A stretch of 64,000 nucleotides of DNA from Desmodesmus armatus (Eukaryota > Chlorophyta > Chlorophyceae > Sphaeropleales > Scenedesmaceae): the NCBI GenBank assembly GCA_007449985.2, contig VIIQ02000590.1, positions 144,659-208,658 on the forward strand. The letters are read 5' to 3'. Made by a program: the position numbers and the translations under genes. Positions 1 to 12,058 of this stretch are shown piece after piece (positions within the stretch are counted from its first letter, which is position 1; each line of letters starts with the position of its first letter). The notes beneath the pieces were generated by a model that was not told the DNA's origin, did no database searches, and saw only the letters and a program-made list of their open reading frames with translations.

Positions 1-31
1 GTCCTCTTTCTGTCCTGTTGCTGCCTTGCAG

Positions 32-2928
32 TCCTACAACCGGGACCTCTTTGCATTCCTGTTTGTGTGCCTCACCGCAGTGGCCATCGGCAGCTCCCTG
101 CAGCCAGTGCGCACCCCTCTGCTGCTCAACCGGCCTCAGACGGAGGAGTGGAAGGGCTGGATGCAGGTGCTGTTCCTGCTGTACCACTACTTTGAGGCCC
201 GGGAGCTGTACAATGCCATCCGCATCTTCATTGCTGGCTATGTGTGGATGACGGGGTACGGAAATTTCAGCTACTACTACCGCACGGGCGACTTCAGCAT
301 AGGCAGGTGAGTGGTTAGTGGTACAGTTGGGTTTGGGCTGATAGCCTGACTGTCATAGTTTGACCAGTCAGGTTGGTGCACTCGCTGTGTGTCATGCAGG
401 CTTGGCTTTGCATCTTTGCATCAAATGTTTGCCATACAAGCTTTCATGCCCGAGGCTCCCGCACAACCAGGATTGTTCAATCTGCATCTGTCGCTGTGTG
501 TTTGTGTCATGCAGGTTCTGCCAGATGATGTGGCGTCTGAACTTCCTGGTGATCTTCTGCTGTATCGTGCTTCAGAACAGCTACATGCTGTACTACATCT
601 GCCCCATGCACACTATCTTCACTGTGTTGGTGTATGCCTGCCTGGGCATAGCGCCACATCTCAACAAGACGCCTGCATGGATGTGGACAAAGTGAGTGGT
701 GGCTGCCTCCCTGAGTCTTTTTGTTTGCAGTCAGCATGTGACAACAAAATAAAGTGTGACATCTCGCATTGGAATTTTCAAAACACGGCCAACAGCATCG
801 GGTGCTCCTAGTTAGCTACGGTCGGCGGCTGTTGCTGCTTGAAAGATGAAACTGACCCACAACGTTTGGGCCATTTCACAACTGACGGTGCTGCGCATGT
901 GTGTTGTGTGCTGGGGTGGTGCTCTGCAGGATTGGCCTGTGTTTTGCCGCCATCTTTGTGCTGTGGGACATGAAGTCAGTGTTCTATGCCATCTGGCAGC
1001 CCTTTGACTGGCTGGTGGGCTACACAGACCCACGCAAGGGGGAGCAGGACAGGCTGCACGGTGAGACACACATTCGGGGGCCGGGGCGCGGAGGGGGGTA
1101 AGGGCTCTGTCTCAGGGCTGTCGGGGCTCTGTCTTGAGCTTGCAGAGTGCCGTGAGTTACTGTGCGCAGTGCCCACAGAGGTGTGGTGGAATGCCTCATG
1201 ACATTAAGGTGTGGTGAAACGCCTCACTTTCACCACACCTCAATTTCATGAGGCATTTTATCATTACCTCTGTGGGGCATTGACGCAGTGGCCCTCTGAA
1301 CACTCTGCAGCCCCAAGGCATCCCATGTCCCACCTATGTTGAAGCAGGGCTGCGGTGTGTGCTGTTGCAACTGTTGCCCCTGATAGTGCTGTTGCATGCC
1401 AGCATATTCATTGTTCGTGGTCGTCTGTATGCTGTTCTCGTTATGCTGGGTGGAGAGGTGGGAAGTATATAACAGGGGTTGTTCCAAGGAGCTGCCTTGT
1501 GGCTGCAGAGTCTTGAGGGCCGCTGCGTGCAATGTCACAGATAGGTGTTGTAGAACTCATCGTGGAAGTGCATCCATGTGGAGTTTTACAACACCTCTGT
1601 AGGTCACTGCACACAGCGGCACTCTGAACACTCTGCGGTCCCAAGGCAGCTTTAGCTCATGCAAGTGTCAACCCAAGTGATGAATGGCAGATCATTGGGG
1701 TTGTTCCACCTTGAGATGCTGCTGTGTTGTGCTGATCGTTCTTGTGTTGCGCTGTGCTGTGCAGAGTGGTACTTCAGGTCTGGCCTTGACCGCTACGTGT
1801 GGATCTGGGGCATGGTGTGTGCCTACGTGCACCCCCAGGCCTCCAAGCTGCTGAATGCCATTGAGGAGCTGCCTCTGGCGAAGCGCATGGGCGTGCGCGC
1901 CGCTGTCCTCACTGCCACCGGCGCTGCCTTTGCCATTTACTATCAGACCATCTACTCCCTGCCCAAGGTGGAGTACAACAAGGTGAGCATTCACTGGCGG
2001 ATATCTGGCAAACGTGGGTCGTAGAATGAGTGGCCGTGCTGTGCTTACCGCTATGCATCTGACGCTGTGGCTAATGTTGTGGCAGCGCTTGCTCTCCATG
2101 TCAGGCCTGATTGCTTGCTCAATGACGCGGCTTGGGTGTGGCTGTGTTGCTGATTGCGCATTCTTAAGGGGCTGCCAGGCTGCATTGGCTGTAAAGCTGA
2201 CTCTACATGCTCTGTGCTGCGCTGTGCTGTGTTGTGTTGTGTATCCCCCCCACGCCAGGTCCACCCCTACACCTCCTGGATCCCGCTCACGCTGTGGGTG
2301 GTTGTGCGCAACATGACCCCCCAGATGCGCACCCTCAGCGCGCGGCTGTACGGCTGGCTGGGCTGCATCACCCTAGAGACATACCTCTGCCAGTTCCACA
2401 TCTGGCTGCACAGCGACATAGCTAACGGCCAGCCCAAGTACCTCCTCAGCCTGCTGCCAGGCTACCCCATGCTCAACTTCGCACTGGTCTCGGCACGTGA
2501 GTGGGCCGCAGCTGGCATCTGAAGTGGAACGAGTGGTGATGTAGCGGTGATGTGAACCTGCATCTTGGTGCTGTCAATGCCTTGAAACTCTAAACCTGAA
2601 CCTGCATCTTGGGTTTAAAAGCCTTGAAACTGCCTGCACTGTTGTAGAGCAAAACTGGAGTGTGACGACCATCTCTGGATCTGTCTGTGTGCGCCGACCC
2701 TCACCAACCCTTGCCTGGTTTCACCGCCCATTCTGCTGCTGCATTGCAGTGTACGTGTTTGTGTCCCACCGGTTGTTCCACCTGACCAATGAGCTGAAGG
2801 ACCGCATTGTGCCCCACGATGACAATGCCAGGCTGGCACGCAACTGCATCCAGGCCGCCATTGCATCCGCTGCAGCTGTCGGGGCAGGGTGGTTGATACA
2901 GCGGCTGCTGGTTTTGCAGATGCTGTAA
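32..2928 (+). CDS. Cas1p/CASD1/RWA-like O-acetyltransferase, 3' part
   Basis: Seven exons fit by splice sites and phase: 32-306, 515-691, 930-1060, 1765-1982, 2259-2496 and 2750-2928. The first is cut by the window edge, so the 5' half of the gene is missing; five internal junctions are visible, making six exons here. The protein is a series of hydrophobic helices containing [44 protein letters not shown] and CLETYL-type segments ([16 protein letters not shown]). These are typical of the 10-TM Cas1p domain in fungal Cas1, animal CASD1 and plant RWA proteins. Members move acetyl groups onto polysaccharides or glycans in the Golgi (family knowledge). Stop is TAA at 2926-2928. A donor-like GTAAGT overlaps it, so a further exon is possible but none was seen. 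No catalytic SGNH domain lies in the visible part; in CASD1 it is N-terminal and would be upstream. Confidence 0.86.
1133..1318. mobile_element. Foldback MITE-like element, copy 1
   Basis: Lies in the intron 1061-1764. The two ends are imperfect inverted repeats of about 50 bp: CTTGAGCTTGCAGAGTG near the left and CACTCTGCAGCCCCAAGG at the right. A perfect inner stem pairs 1207-1219 (AGGTGTGGTGAAA) with 1228-1240. No ORF is present. It shares its arms with the element at 1490-1651. Confidence 0.7.
1490..1651. mobile_element. Foldback MITE-like element, copy 2
   Basis: Same intron as copy 1. Ends are perfect 10-bp terminal inverted repeats (AGCTGCCTTG at 1490-1499, CAAGGCAGCT at 1642-1651), extended imperfectly for about 65 bp. 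Arm motifs GCAGAGT and CACAGA-AGGTGT match copy 1. It is non-coding, and no target-site duplication is certain. Confidence 0.7.
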
Positions 2929-3515
2929 GTGATCTGTTTCGTCCAGACGTAGGTAGGTACAACCTGTTGTTGCAGTGACTTGAATTGACTTCAGTACAGT
3001 TGTGGGCGACTTGGGCAGCACGTGCCGTTCGCATGGCCTGTGCAGATATGGCAGCCAGCTGTCTGCCTGGCCGTGCCTTCTGCGTACATACTCACGTGGT
3101 TGCTGCAGCACAGGCCACGTCGCTGTGATGGCTTGACTTTTGAGTGACTGGCGGTGTGATCTATCTGCAAGCGTATCACCGACAGCTGACAGGTGCCGTG
3201 ATCCCATCTAGGCTATAGATGGAGAGACAGAAGGCAGATGCACTGACTTGTAGTGTAGCTCTTTCCTGTTGTTTGAATGGCCCAATCATGTACTTGAGGG
3301 CCCCAGTGGCATTGCCAGTGCCTGATTCAGTCTGACCACAGCCACTGCAAAGTGGTAGGAGTGGGTGGTTGGAGGGCTTCCATCAGGCTGTAACAACCTG
3401 TGCTGTTGTCTCTCAGAGTAGGGGTTGGGAAAGTTGGGGATGGGTCGAGGAGACTGGGGTTGTGATTGAGGTTCGGTGGGTGCAGGGCGGACAAGTGCTA
3501 GCCTGGCCAACAGGT

Positions 3516-3520
3516 TGTAA
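3516..3520 (+). terminator. TGTAA poly(A) signal of the Cas1-like gene
   Basis: TGTAA lies about 590 nt after the TAA stop at 2926-2928. TGTAA is the usual poly(A) signal in chlorophyte algae. Another TGTAA near 3388 is an alternative. Confidence 0.5.
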
Positions 3521-3529
3521 TTTGGGCGG

Positions 3530-6500
3530 GGCCGGGTTTTAGCCTACTCCAAAGAGCCAAAGCCATGCTACAGCTCAACAGTAGACCTAAACCATTGTAC
3601 ATTCCGTTCTCACAGCGGTAGACTCTTGGGTTTGTGTGTCAACTGGTGCATGGGCCTATGCTGGCTGCGAGCTTGACAGGCTCCCAGCTGAGCAAGCCCT
3701 CCTGTCTGCAGGGCTGGTTTTCCTCCAATCTGCTTGCATTGTTGTACCTGGCTAATTGACTGATGTGGACTGCAACATCTTTGGGCCACATGCACTGAAG
3801 ACCTGCATGATGCGTGTTGGTTTCATGCAGCAGTTGTCATGAATGAACACCTGCTTCAGCCAACATTTCCGGTTTGAAGTACCACGCTACACTGTTGGAC
3901 GGCAACCACGCCAGCCGTGAGCAGCAGCATTGGGGCCTAAAGCGACAATGATAGTGACAACCAGCTACTTGCAAGGGGTGTTGCTGTCAACTAAACTAGG
4001 AGGTCTGTGTTGCCAAAAGTAATTACAGGGTTTTGAAGCCACGTCCAACAACATCACATGCAGCTGGGAGAGTGCTTGACAGCACCGCGCCAGACCTAAC
4101 AGTAATAGTATGTGTTCACATGCCAGTGAATGCCACAAGTAGTTCACAGGGGTTAGCTGGCCAGCCAAGCAGCTGACAAGGCACCCCTCAATGCAGTACT
4201 GCAACTCCTCAACTACTACAGTGCTCCTCTAGTCAAAAAAGCTTGCCTACACAAGTCAACAGGGCGCTCATGCATCCTGAGTGACACATGAGACCCAACA
4301 ACGCAATCCCACGCACGCCACCACCAAGTCCCACACCACTGAAAAGCATACGCTGCAACAACTTGGGCTGTCACCGCGACCGCCCGGGCCTACTGCAAGT
4401 CTCCTCCTGCACTTGAACACATAGCGTGGCCCCTCACCATATGCACAGACGGCCAGCCAGTCCAGTAACTGCAGCAACTGCAAGCAACACACTGCTTCAA
4501 CCAGAACCCACGGTCTGCAAGCACGACGTTGTTGATCAACCAGCGCAAACACATCTTTGACTCAACAGCTGCCGAGGCCCAGGGCCTACCTAGCGAAGTG
4601 ATGCCCCCATGGGTGCACAGGTGACACAGCCGGACATACGCCTTGGACGTACAACAACAACGCTGCATGGTGGCGACACTGGGCTGCATGAACGGCAGGC
4701 ATTGCTGGCCAGGGGGAATACACACAGCATGCGTTGATGCTACCGCACACTGCATTGCTGGCACCTGGCAATGATGCAGCCATTGCCGGCACAGCGATCA
4801 TCATTTAATGGCAAAACTGGCGGCGAACAGCTGGCTGGATCCTTGGTATATGAATGTCACCCTACTGCTGCTGCAGCTCCCACGCGCACCATGCGCCATG
4901 TTGCACGACAGACTGAACTCAACACGGCGGCAGCACTGCCCACAAGCCATGGCAGCTGAGCCAAGCAAAGCCTTGATTTGTATCCTCAAAGAGACTGTGC
5001 TGGCAATGCAGTATGCACAGCATCCCCTAGGGCAGCTTTGCAGCCGGCACCCAGCCAAGCACAGGCAGAGAGAGTGGCAGGCCACCAAAGGGGTGGTATG
5101 TCCGCATTGCTTGTGCACCATGTGCCGGCCGAGTTGCCGTGCAGTCAGCTTGTGGCTGGTCGCAGCACCAGCAGACACGAACTACCATCAGGCCCGCACA
5201 AAATCCACCAGTGGTGACCACTGGGGTTGTTTTCTGCGTATGCCAACAAAAGCAAGTCCAGATTGCCCAAATAGTGGTGCTGCACGCACTGCCCCAATGT
5301 ACCCATGTAATCAGGGTTGTGTGGTAAGGAGGACAGCTTGATGCAGCTGGCAGGGGCGGCAGGTGCGGTGATCAAAACTGCTACAGCAATGCTGCTGCAC
5401 CTGGCGCTAGCTGGGTCAGACAAGCCGTCACAGGACACAACACACTTCAGGGAGACAAGTACACGACAAGCCATGGCCAGGCCGCAGCAGTTGCTGCAGC
5501 AGCAGCAGCAACTGAGCAAAAGCTGGATATGCACAGCCTCAAAACCCTTCCAATAGCAGGGACGGTCTCGGCTGCTCCACACATGCCATGCCATTCAATC
5601 AATCATGATGCTCCACGCCACTTACTACCTTCTACCTTGCGTGCGGTTACTGCAGCAAGCTGGGCAAGCAACACAAGCACAGCAGATAATGCAGCCACCA
5701 CAACTGAGCGGGCTCAACTCGATCCATTCCACCCTTCCCCCTCCCCCGTCCTGCAGGTGTAGCTGTCTGGGATGCAAGCAAGCCTCCTGCTATACTGCTT
5801 GTGCAGGGCAAGGCCTCTCCAGGCATATCTCATGGTGCACCATCACCCCCCAACCCTCACCTCCTGCACATCTGCCCTATCATGCATGCATGCTGGGCTG
5901 CAGTGGCTGGACGCCGTGCCCCATTGCAAGCCGAAATCGTATGTGTGTGCACAGTTACCTGCAAGGCCCACAACCAGCATGCTTCACATGCAACACCAGC
6001 ACACTGCGGGAGCCGCAGGGCCCCCAAGAGCAGCGATATGCAAGGCGCACTTTCGCGCACGCCAGAACAAACGACAGCTGACACAACTGCCTGAACAGGG
6101 GTTGTGCTGGCCCTCACGACCACGTCGGATCTGTCTTGACAGGCGCGCAGCACACTCCTGACTGACACCACACCAAATTGAGACAAGCGTCTAGAAGCAT
6201 AATTGCAGCTTCCAAACAGCAGCTGTGGCGGCTGTATTGAACCCAACCTGGCAGCAGGTTGAGACCATCAATACAACCAACAGTGGCAACAAACATCCTG
6301 AAAAGTGGCAAGCGCCCAGCAGGCCACAAGGGGCAGACCTTGAACCCACTGAGAAACACCACACATGTCCTTCCTTCCATTCCGCGCATCCTGCACTACA
6401 CAGCTGATGCTTGCAATGACCGTGCATGAAGGATACATAGCCCGTATGCACGGCCGTCACAAACCCAGCCAACATCCAGCCAGCCGGCCAAACAGAAAGA

Positions 6501-8954
6501 GAAGCATGCAGGGCATCTAAAACACCAGCATGAAATCTGTGCAAATGTGGCGGACTCAGCAACTCAACAGTGCCGCGCAGTGTGCACAATGTGCGCTGCG
6601 GGATGTTGGTGGTTGGCTGGTCCATCAAAAAAGAAAGATGTCTGATGCGACATGACTGCGGCACAAGGCACAGCAGCAGCACGCTGCTGGCCAGCACAGC
6701 CTAGCCCCTCCTCTTGCAAGGGGCCGGGCGCAAGCAGCTCGTGTGTGTGAGTGAGTGACAAGCACAGAGCCGAGCTGTGTTGACGAAAGCACGCGCAGCG
6801 ACCGTCACTGGACAAAAGCACAGGGGTCCAGTACAGCACGTCTGGGGACCAACCACCAGCCTGCCAGCAGTGATACATGCTGCAGCATCACCCCTGAAAG
6901 ACACAGGCACCCACAGCAGCAGTCCTCCTGCACCTACCTGCAAGCAGACGGCTCTGCATGCAGGACCGCCCACAGAGACTGCTGCACCACTGCAGACAGA
7001 CTACAGGCATGCAACAACGGACGCTGGGGCATGGGGACAGTACGCTGCACAACTGCACAAGTCAGCCGCTCCCATGCCAGCTGTACATCATTCACTGCAA
7101 CATGCGCATTGTGCTGTGCAGCAGAGAACCCTCCACACACAGGCACAGACCCATTCACCACAGCACAACACACACAGTGCTTTCTGACTGTCAGTGAGAC
7201 TGCATCGCTGTAACTCAAGGTCAGTGTCCTACACAGACACTTGTGCGGGATGGCGCACCAGGGCACCGGGTGCCCCTGTCACATCCCACGGCTGACCCAA
7301 AACTCGCACAAGAACAACACTGCTGCTGCTGCTTTACGGTCAAGCCTAGTATATCACATTCATGCCTAGCGGTTGGCACCTTCAGCCCTTCCGCGCCACA
7401 TACATGTACCCTACGCCACTCTGCAGCAGCCGCACACCTGACACAAGACTGCTGCATCTGCTGCAGCAGCCCAGACACGTTTGAAAACTGCACAGCAACA
7501 GCAGCAGCACAAGGAACCGCCTGCGCCCAGTGGTGAGGGCTTGGATCACACCCACACCACCCTCCCTTGCCTGGTGTGCGCGGCTGGTGCCCTTTGCCCT
7601 GCCGCCTGCCGAGTTGAGAAGAGCCACAGAGACGTCATTCCTGCCGCCACAAATGGGGAGCAAAGCTGCAGGTCAAATCACCACACACCCCAAGCACCAA
7701 CCAAACAACACACAATCAACAACGGCCAGACCTACAGCCCGCGGCATGTCAGCCGTGGCAGCTGCACAAAATGCAACGTCAGGGGCGTCCCTTGCACAGG
7801 CAGTGCTGCTGAACCAAGCACAAGCTCAAAAAAAGTACAGGCTGCCAACTTCCATATAGCCCCACAGCACCTCCTGCACCCACCAAGGTGGACACACAGG
7901 CACAGCAGCACATGCCGCACTGTAGCCAAACAGCCCCTCTTCTGCCGCGCATATACATGAATTCATGGCAGGTGGGGTAAGTCCCTGGCTGTCGTGCTCC
8001 TGAGAGTGTCGCATTGCGGCAACAACAAACAGACAGCACGTGCCCGGCACACGTACACACGCCCAGAGTGGCAGTATCCTGTATGTGCATGTGTGTGTCG
8101 AGGCCGCAGTGTACATGTGTGGCAGCGCAGTGCAGCACCGCGCCGCACTCTGGCTAGCAAGGCAGCATGTGAATGTGCACATCGCCCCTTGCTTGCCCTT
8201 GGCCCTCCTGACCCTACTGGCTGTACATTCACATTCAGAGACGAAGGCGCGGCATGTTGGACTGCATCACAGCAGAGCGAGCCACTGGAACAACACAACG
8301 GGTCTAGTGCAACAAATGAAACTGTCTGCTCCAAAACACACGCTGCCAAGCTGTCACTGAGCAGACCACGTAGCACTGCCCACGCAACCACCAACAAAGC
8401 ACCAACCTCCCTCCTGTAGAGGTGCGTGTGGGTGGGTGCACAAGGCAACACCAGAGCGGCAAAGCCTTGAACACCACTGACATATGAACCGCCCACGCAG
8501 GTACCAGCAGCACAGGACTGCAGCAGTTCAACTGTGGTCCCCTCCTCTGGTGCAGGGGGGTGCCACCTGCACACATCATAATAAAAGAACAGATACCCTG
8601 CCACTGTGGTCAGCCACCATGCATGTGGCCAGATACTAGCCATCTAGACACCTAAGACTCATGCCAGCCTACACCCTATCTCAAAACACACGTGCAGTGC
8701 AGTAAGTTGCTTCGTGTGCTTCTATTGCAGCCCACACACACAGCCCTAGCTACCACCACGGCTCAACAAGACTGTAAAGCACCCCCACCCCCGCATGCAC
8801 CAGCACGGCATCAGGCTTAGTGCCTTTCCAGGCAGCCAGCCAGCCAGCAACACATCCTGAGAATACTGGACAAACAAGTCCCCGCCAAACAGCAACACCC
8901 TGCTGTGGCTCGCGCCACAGCGCCAGTGCCAACACCCCTCCTGCCTGTCGGCGG
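3530..8954 (-). other. Gene-free stretch; probable very long 3' UTR of the minus-strand gene
   Basis: No convincing coding exon was found on either strand. The + strand is CA-rich throughout, so the minus strand is TG-rich, which matches introns and UTRs elsewhere in this window. The first minus-strand TGTAA downstream of the stop at 8955 is at 4023-4027. The simplest reading is a 3' UTR of about 4.9 kb, convergent with the Cas1-like gene. An unseen intron or a non-coding transcript are alternatives. Confidence 0.45.
4023..4027 (-). terminator. Candidate TGTAA poly(A) signal (minus strand)
   Basis: TTACA on +, TGTAA on the minus strand. By eye it is the only one between here and the stop codon at 8955. 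It would place the 3' end about 500 bp from that of the convergent upstream gene. Confidence 0.4.
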
Positions 8955-11900
8955 TCACAGGGAGTGCAGAGGCACCGTGGTGATGGGGCTGTGGCAGCGC
9001 TGCTTGGGCAGCGACCTCAGCCCGGGCCCACCCCTCATGTGGCGGCCGGCCGGCACAGGGCTCGCACTGCTGGATGGGCCGCCTGAGCTGCTGTTGCCGC
9101 AGCTGTCCAGGCCAGAGGCTGTCGCAGGGGACTTGAGGGCCCCAATGAGGCTCTGGATGATCTGCAGGTCCCTAATGAGCTTGTCATCCACCATTCCCTC
9201 GTCTTTCTTGAGAGACAGCTGGCCAATCAGGCCTGCGATGTCAATGCCGTCCAGCTGAGAGGCGCCCTTGGGGGTAGGCAGGCCGGCGGTGCCGCAGCTC
9301 GGAGTGGGGCTGGGCAGGGGGCTGCACAGGGGGCTGCAGCCAGCGCCGGCCGCGCTGCTGGCCGGGCGTGGGGGCTGGCACATGGGAGGCTTGCCATAGG
9401 AAGACGCCACGCTGCCGGTGCTGCTGCTGCTGCAGCGGGCGCTGCCGGGCAGGCTGCTGCTGCTGGAGCTGCTGCTGCGGCCGCTGCTGGGGTCAGTAGT
9501 GAGGTTGCTGCCGACTGGTGAGGTGGGTGCTGAGTTGGCAAGGCACTCGAGTGGGTCGCTGTTGCAGCCCTGCAGCTCATCGCAGCCGCTCTCCTCTGCC
9601 TCTGGCATCACAAAGCCAGGAGGCAGCACGGCCCCAGCACTGGCTGCGGCACTGGCAGCATTTGCTGCTGCAGCATGTGCAGCTGCAGCAGCAGCCCCTG
9701 TGTCCTTGCCGGTAGCCTGGGCGGTGACAGCAGCCACTGCTGCACGCGCAATCTCACACACGGACTCCTCCACGGCTGCTGCTGCTGCTGCCAGCTGCTG
9801 GCTGCGTGTGACCTTCTGGGGGCCGTTGCCGCCCTGGGAGATCCTGCCTGAGCGGCCGCTTGTAGGGCTGAGGCAGCCGCCGTCGCTGCCGGTGCCATTC
9901 TCGGCGGCGTTTGCCTCCTTCTCTGCCTCTACTGCTGCGAGTTCCTCGAGTGCTGTGAGGTGGCTGATGTTGGGGACAGTCACCTGGACCTCGGCCTTCT
10001 GCAGCAGGGCCTGAGAGACCTCCAGCAGGCCCTTCAGGGCGCGCTCCTTAGCCCTGCGCAGGGTCCTGCGCTGGCGGGCATTGAGCCGAGGCTGTCCGTC
10101 TGGCCCGATCTTTGGCTCGCTGTTCTTCCTGGCCTTGCTGAACTTGGGCCGGTTGCCCATGCTGCCTGAGCCGGCGCCCAGCAGCCCAGGGTCCAGGTGG
10201 GACAGGTCGGCACTGTGGGTGACGTGCAGGCGGCCCATGGGGCCAGCACCCAGCAGGCCAGACCCTGCAGAGGTGAGGGTGCTGGTGAGTCCCAGGGCGC
10301 CCTGCGCTGCTGCTGCTGCACTGCTGAGGCCTAGCTGGGCGGCCACGCCTGCGGGAGTGGACATGTTGCGGCGCAGGTGTGAGGCCTGTGTGTGCTGAGC
10401 AGCCATGGCGGCGACCAGCTGCTGCTGGTGCTGCTGCTGCAGGAGCGCTGCTGCTGCCGCTGCTGAGGACTGGTGCTGCAGGCCGCCGTCCAGACTGAGG
10501 GAACCTCCTGCGGAGCGCATGGGTTCCAGCGCTGCTGACAGAAGGTTGGGGTTGTAGCCCTGCAGCAGCGGGTTGCCGGCCGCATGTCCTGCGAGTGTGG
10601 CTGACAGGGCAGCGACCAGCTGCTGCTGCTGTTGCTGCTGGGCTGCTGCTGCCAGGCTGGCGGTGTGTTGGTTGAGCAGCGTCTGGCTGAGGGCGGCCTG
10701 CAGGTGGTTGGGACCTGCTGCGGCAGCTGCTGCTGCAGCCGCGGCTGCGGCATTGTAGTAGAAGTGGGGCAGCCCGTTGAAGGCAGCAGCTGCCGCAGCA
10801 TCTGCAGCCGCCGCTGCTGCCACGTTGGCTGCGCTGTTGTTGAATCCTGAGGGCAGGTGCAGGGAGCCTGAGGGTGTCCTGAGGCCGGCACCCAGGGAGC
10901 CGAATGCCCCGTTCTGGCTGGCTTGGAACATGGAGCGCGGCGACGTGGGTGTCGGCAGGGTGCCACCCGGAGATGGGTTGAAGACGAGCCCTGAGAGACA
11001 TAAGGCAGCAGACAGTCGGCAGAAGGTCAGGGGAGCCATGCTTGTGGCACAATCCTGCACTTGTGCTTCATCCTGCACCTACGCCAACAGCTGTGCATGG
11101 GCCTCTTTTGACACGAAGGGGATTCTTTTGACACTTGGGGGATGATGATGTTGAGGGCCATGCTGCCTCCGATTCGCGGTTGCGTAAGCATGCTGTCAGG
11201 CCCAGAGAGCAACACATGCATGTCTGTGCTGTCCTGGAGGGCAAGCAGCTGCTGGTGAGGAGAAGACATGTATACACAAGATGTGCCAGAACAGACACCA
11301 CCGCACGCTGCTATGTGCTGATCAGGCCCCTGCATGACATGCATGCTGCTGTGGCATCTTGGGGGCACGCACCTGGGCTCATGGGCGAGTTGGGCAGCTC
11401 CAGTGTTGGTGGCCCGGGTGCATCTGATGTGTAGAGCGAGTTGCCCCAGGGTGCACCCATGAATGGGGAGTACCCGCCCATGCCTGCTGCCAAGGGCTCT
11501 GATGTCTCTGATCCTGAGCTGCCGTCAGAGTTGATCAGGCCCAGCTGCAACAACAGACGACGACGCAACACACAAGAAGCAATCAGCACCAGCAGCAGCA
11601 CCACATCAGCAGGCCCCTTGCTCAGCAGGCCCCTTGCTCAGGCACCAGGAAGCCTGCTACCATGCCTTGTTGTTGAGGCATCCACTAGTGACAGAACATT
11701 TGCCACTAGCAGGCTTGGCTTGACTGCAACTGCTGCTGATGCACCACTGAAGTTGCCTGGGCCACCACCTGCTGGGCACCACTGCAGCACTGGTGTACAC
11801 TACGCGGGCGCACGGACGGCGCCAACAGGTGGACAAACATTTCGCGATAAAACGATGCTGCACGCGACACCGCTGCTCCAGCAAACCAGCAGCACCACTC

Positions 11901-12058
11901 ACTGCTGTGTCCACTCCTCCTGCAGCGCGCTGAAAGCTCGAGAAAGGGCTGAACATCGTCTGGCTCATGTTGTTAGCACATACTCCTTGGCTCGGTGTGA
12001 AGGGCACTGAGGAGGAGGCAGCAACGGCGCGGGGGGAAAGAGGGGAAGGAGGCATCAT
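8955..12058 (-). CDS. Ala/Gln-rich protein with basic RQRRTLRRAKERA helix, function unknown
   Basis: Three exons: 12058-11903, 11544-11373 and 10990-8955, with stop TGA at 8955-8957. Junctions are phase-consistent: GCA|gtgagt to ag|CTG, then CCAG|gtgcgt to ag|GG. The predicted product is about 787 aa. An in-frame ATG at 11968 would give 757 aa. Polyalanine and polyglutamine runs fill residues of roughly 150-300. Then comes a basic, probably helical segment (LNARQRRTLRRAKERALKGL) that could bind nucleic acid; this is inference from charge only. After a Ser-rich linker, the C-terminal part has another ordered segment (IDIAGLIGQLSLKKDEGMV). I do not recognise the family. Low-complexity plus basic helix would suit an RNA-binding regulator, but no domain proves it. 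Confidence 0.72.

Noticed and set aside
7963..8643. 226-aa minus-strand ORF
   Set aside because: Composition is that of the TG-rich strand (Cys, Val, Gly, His runs) with no domain pattern or splice partner.
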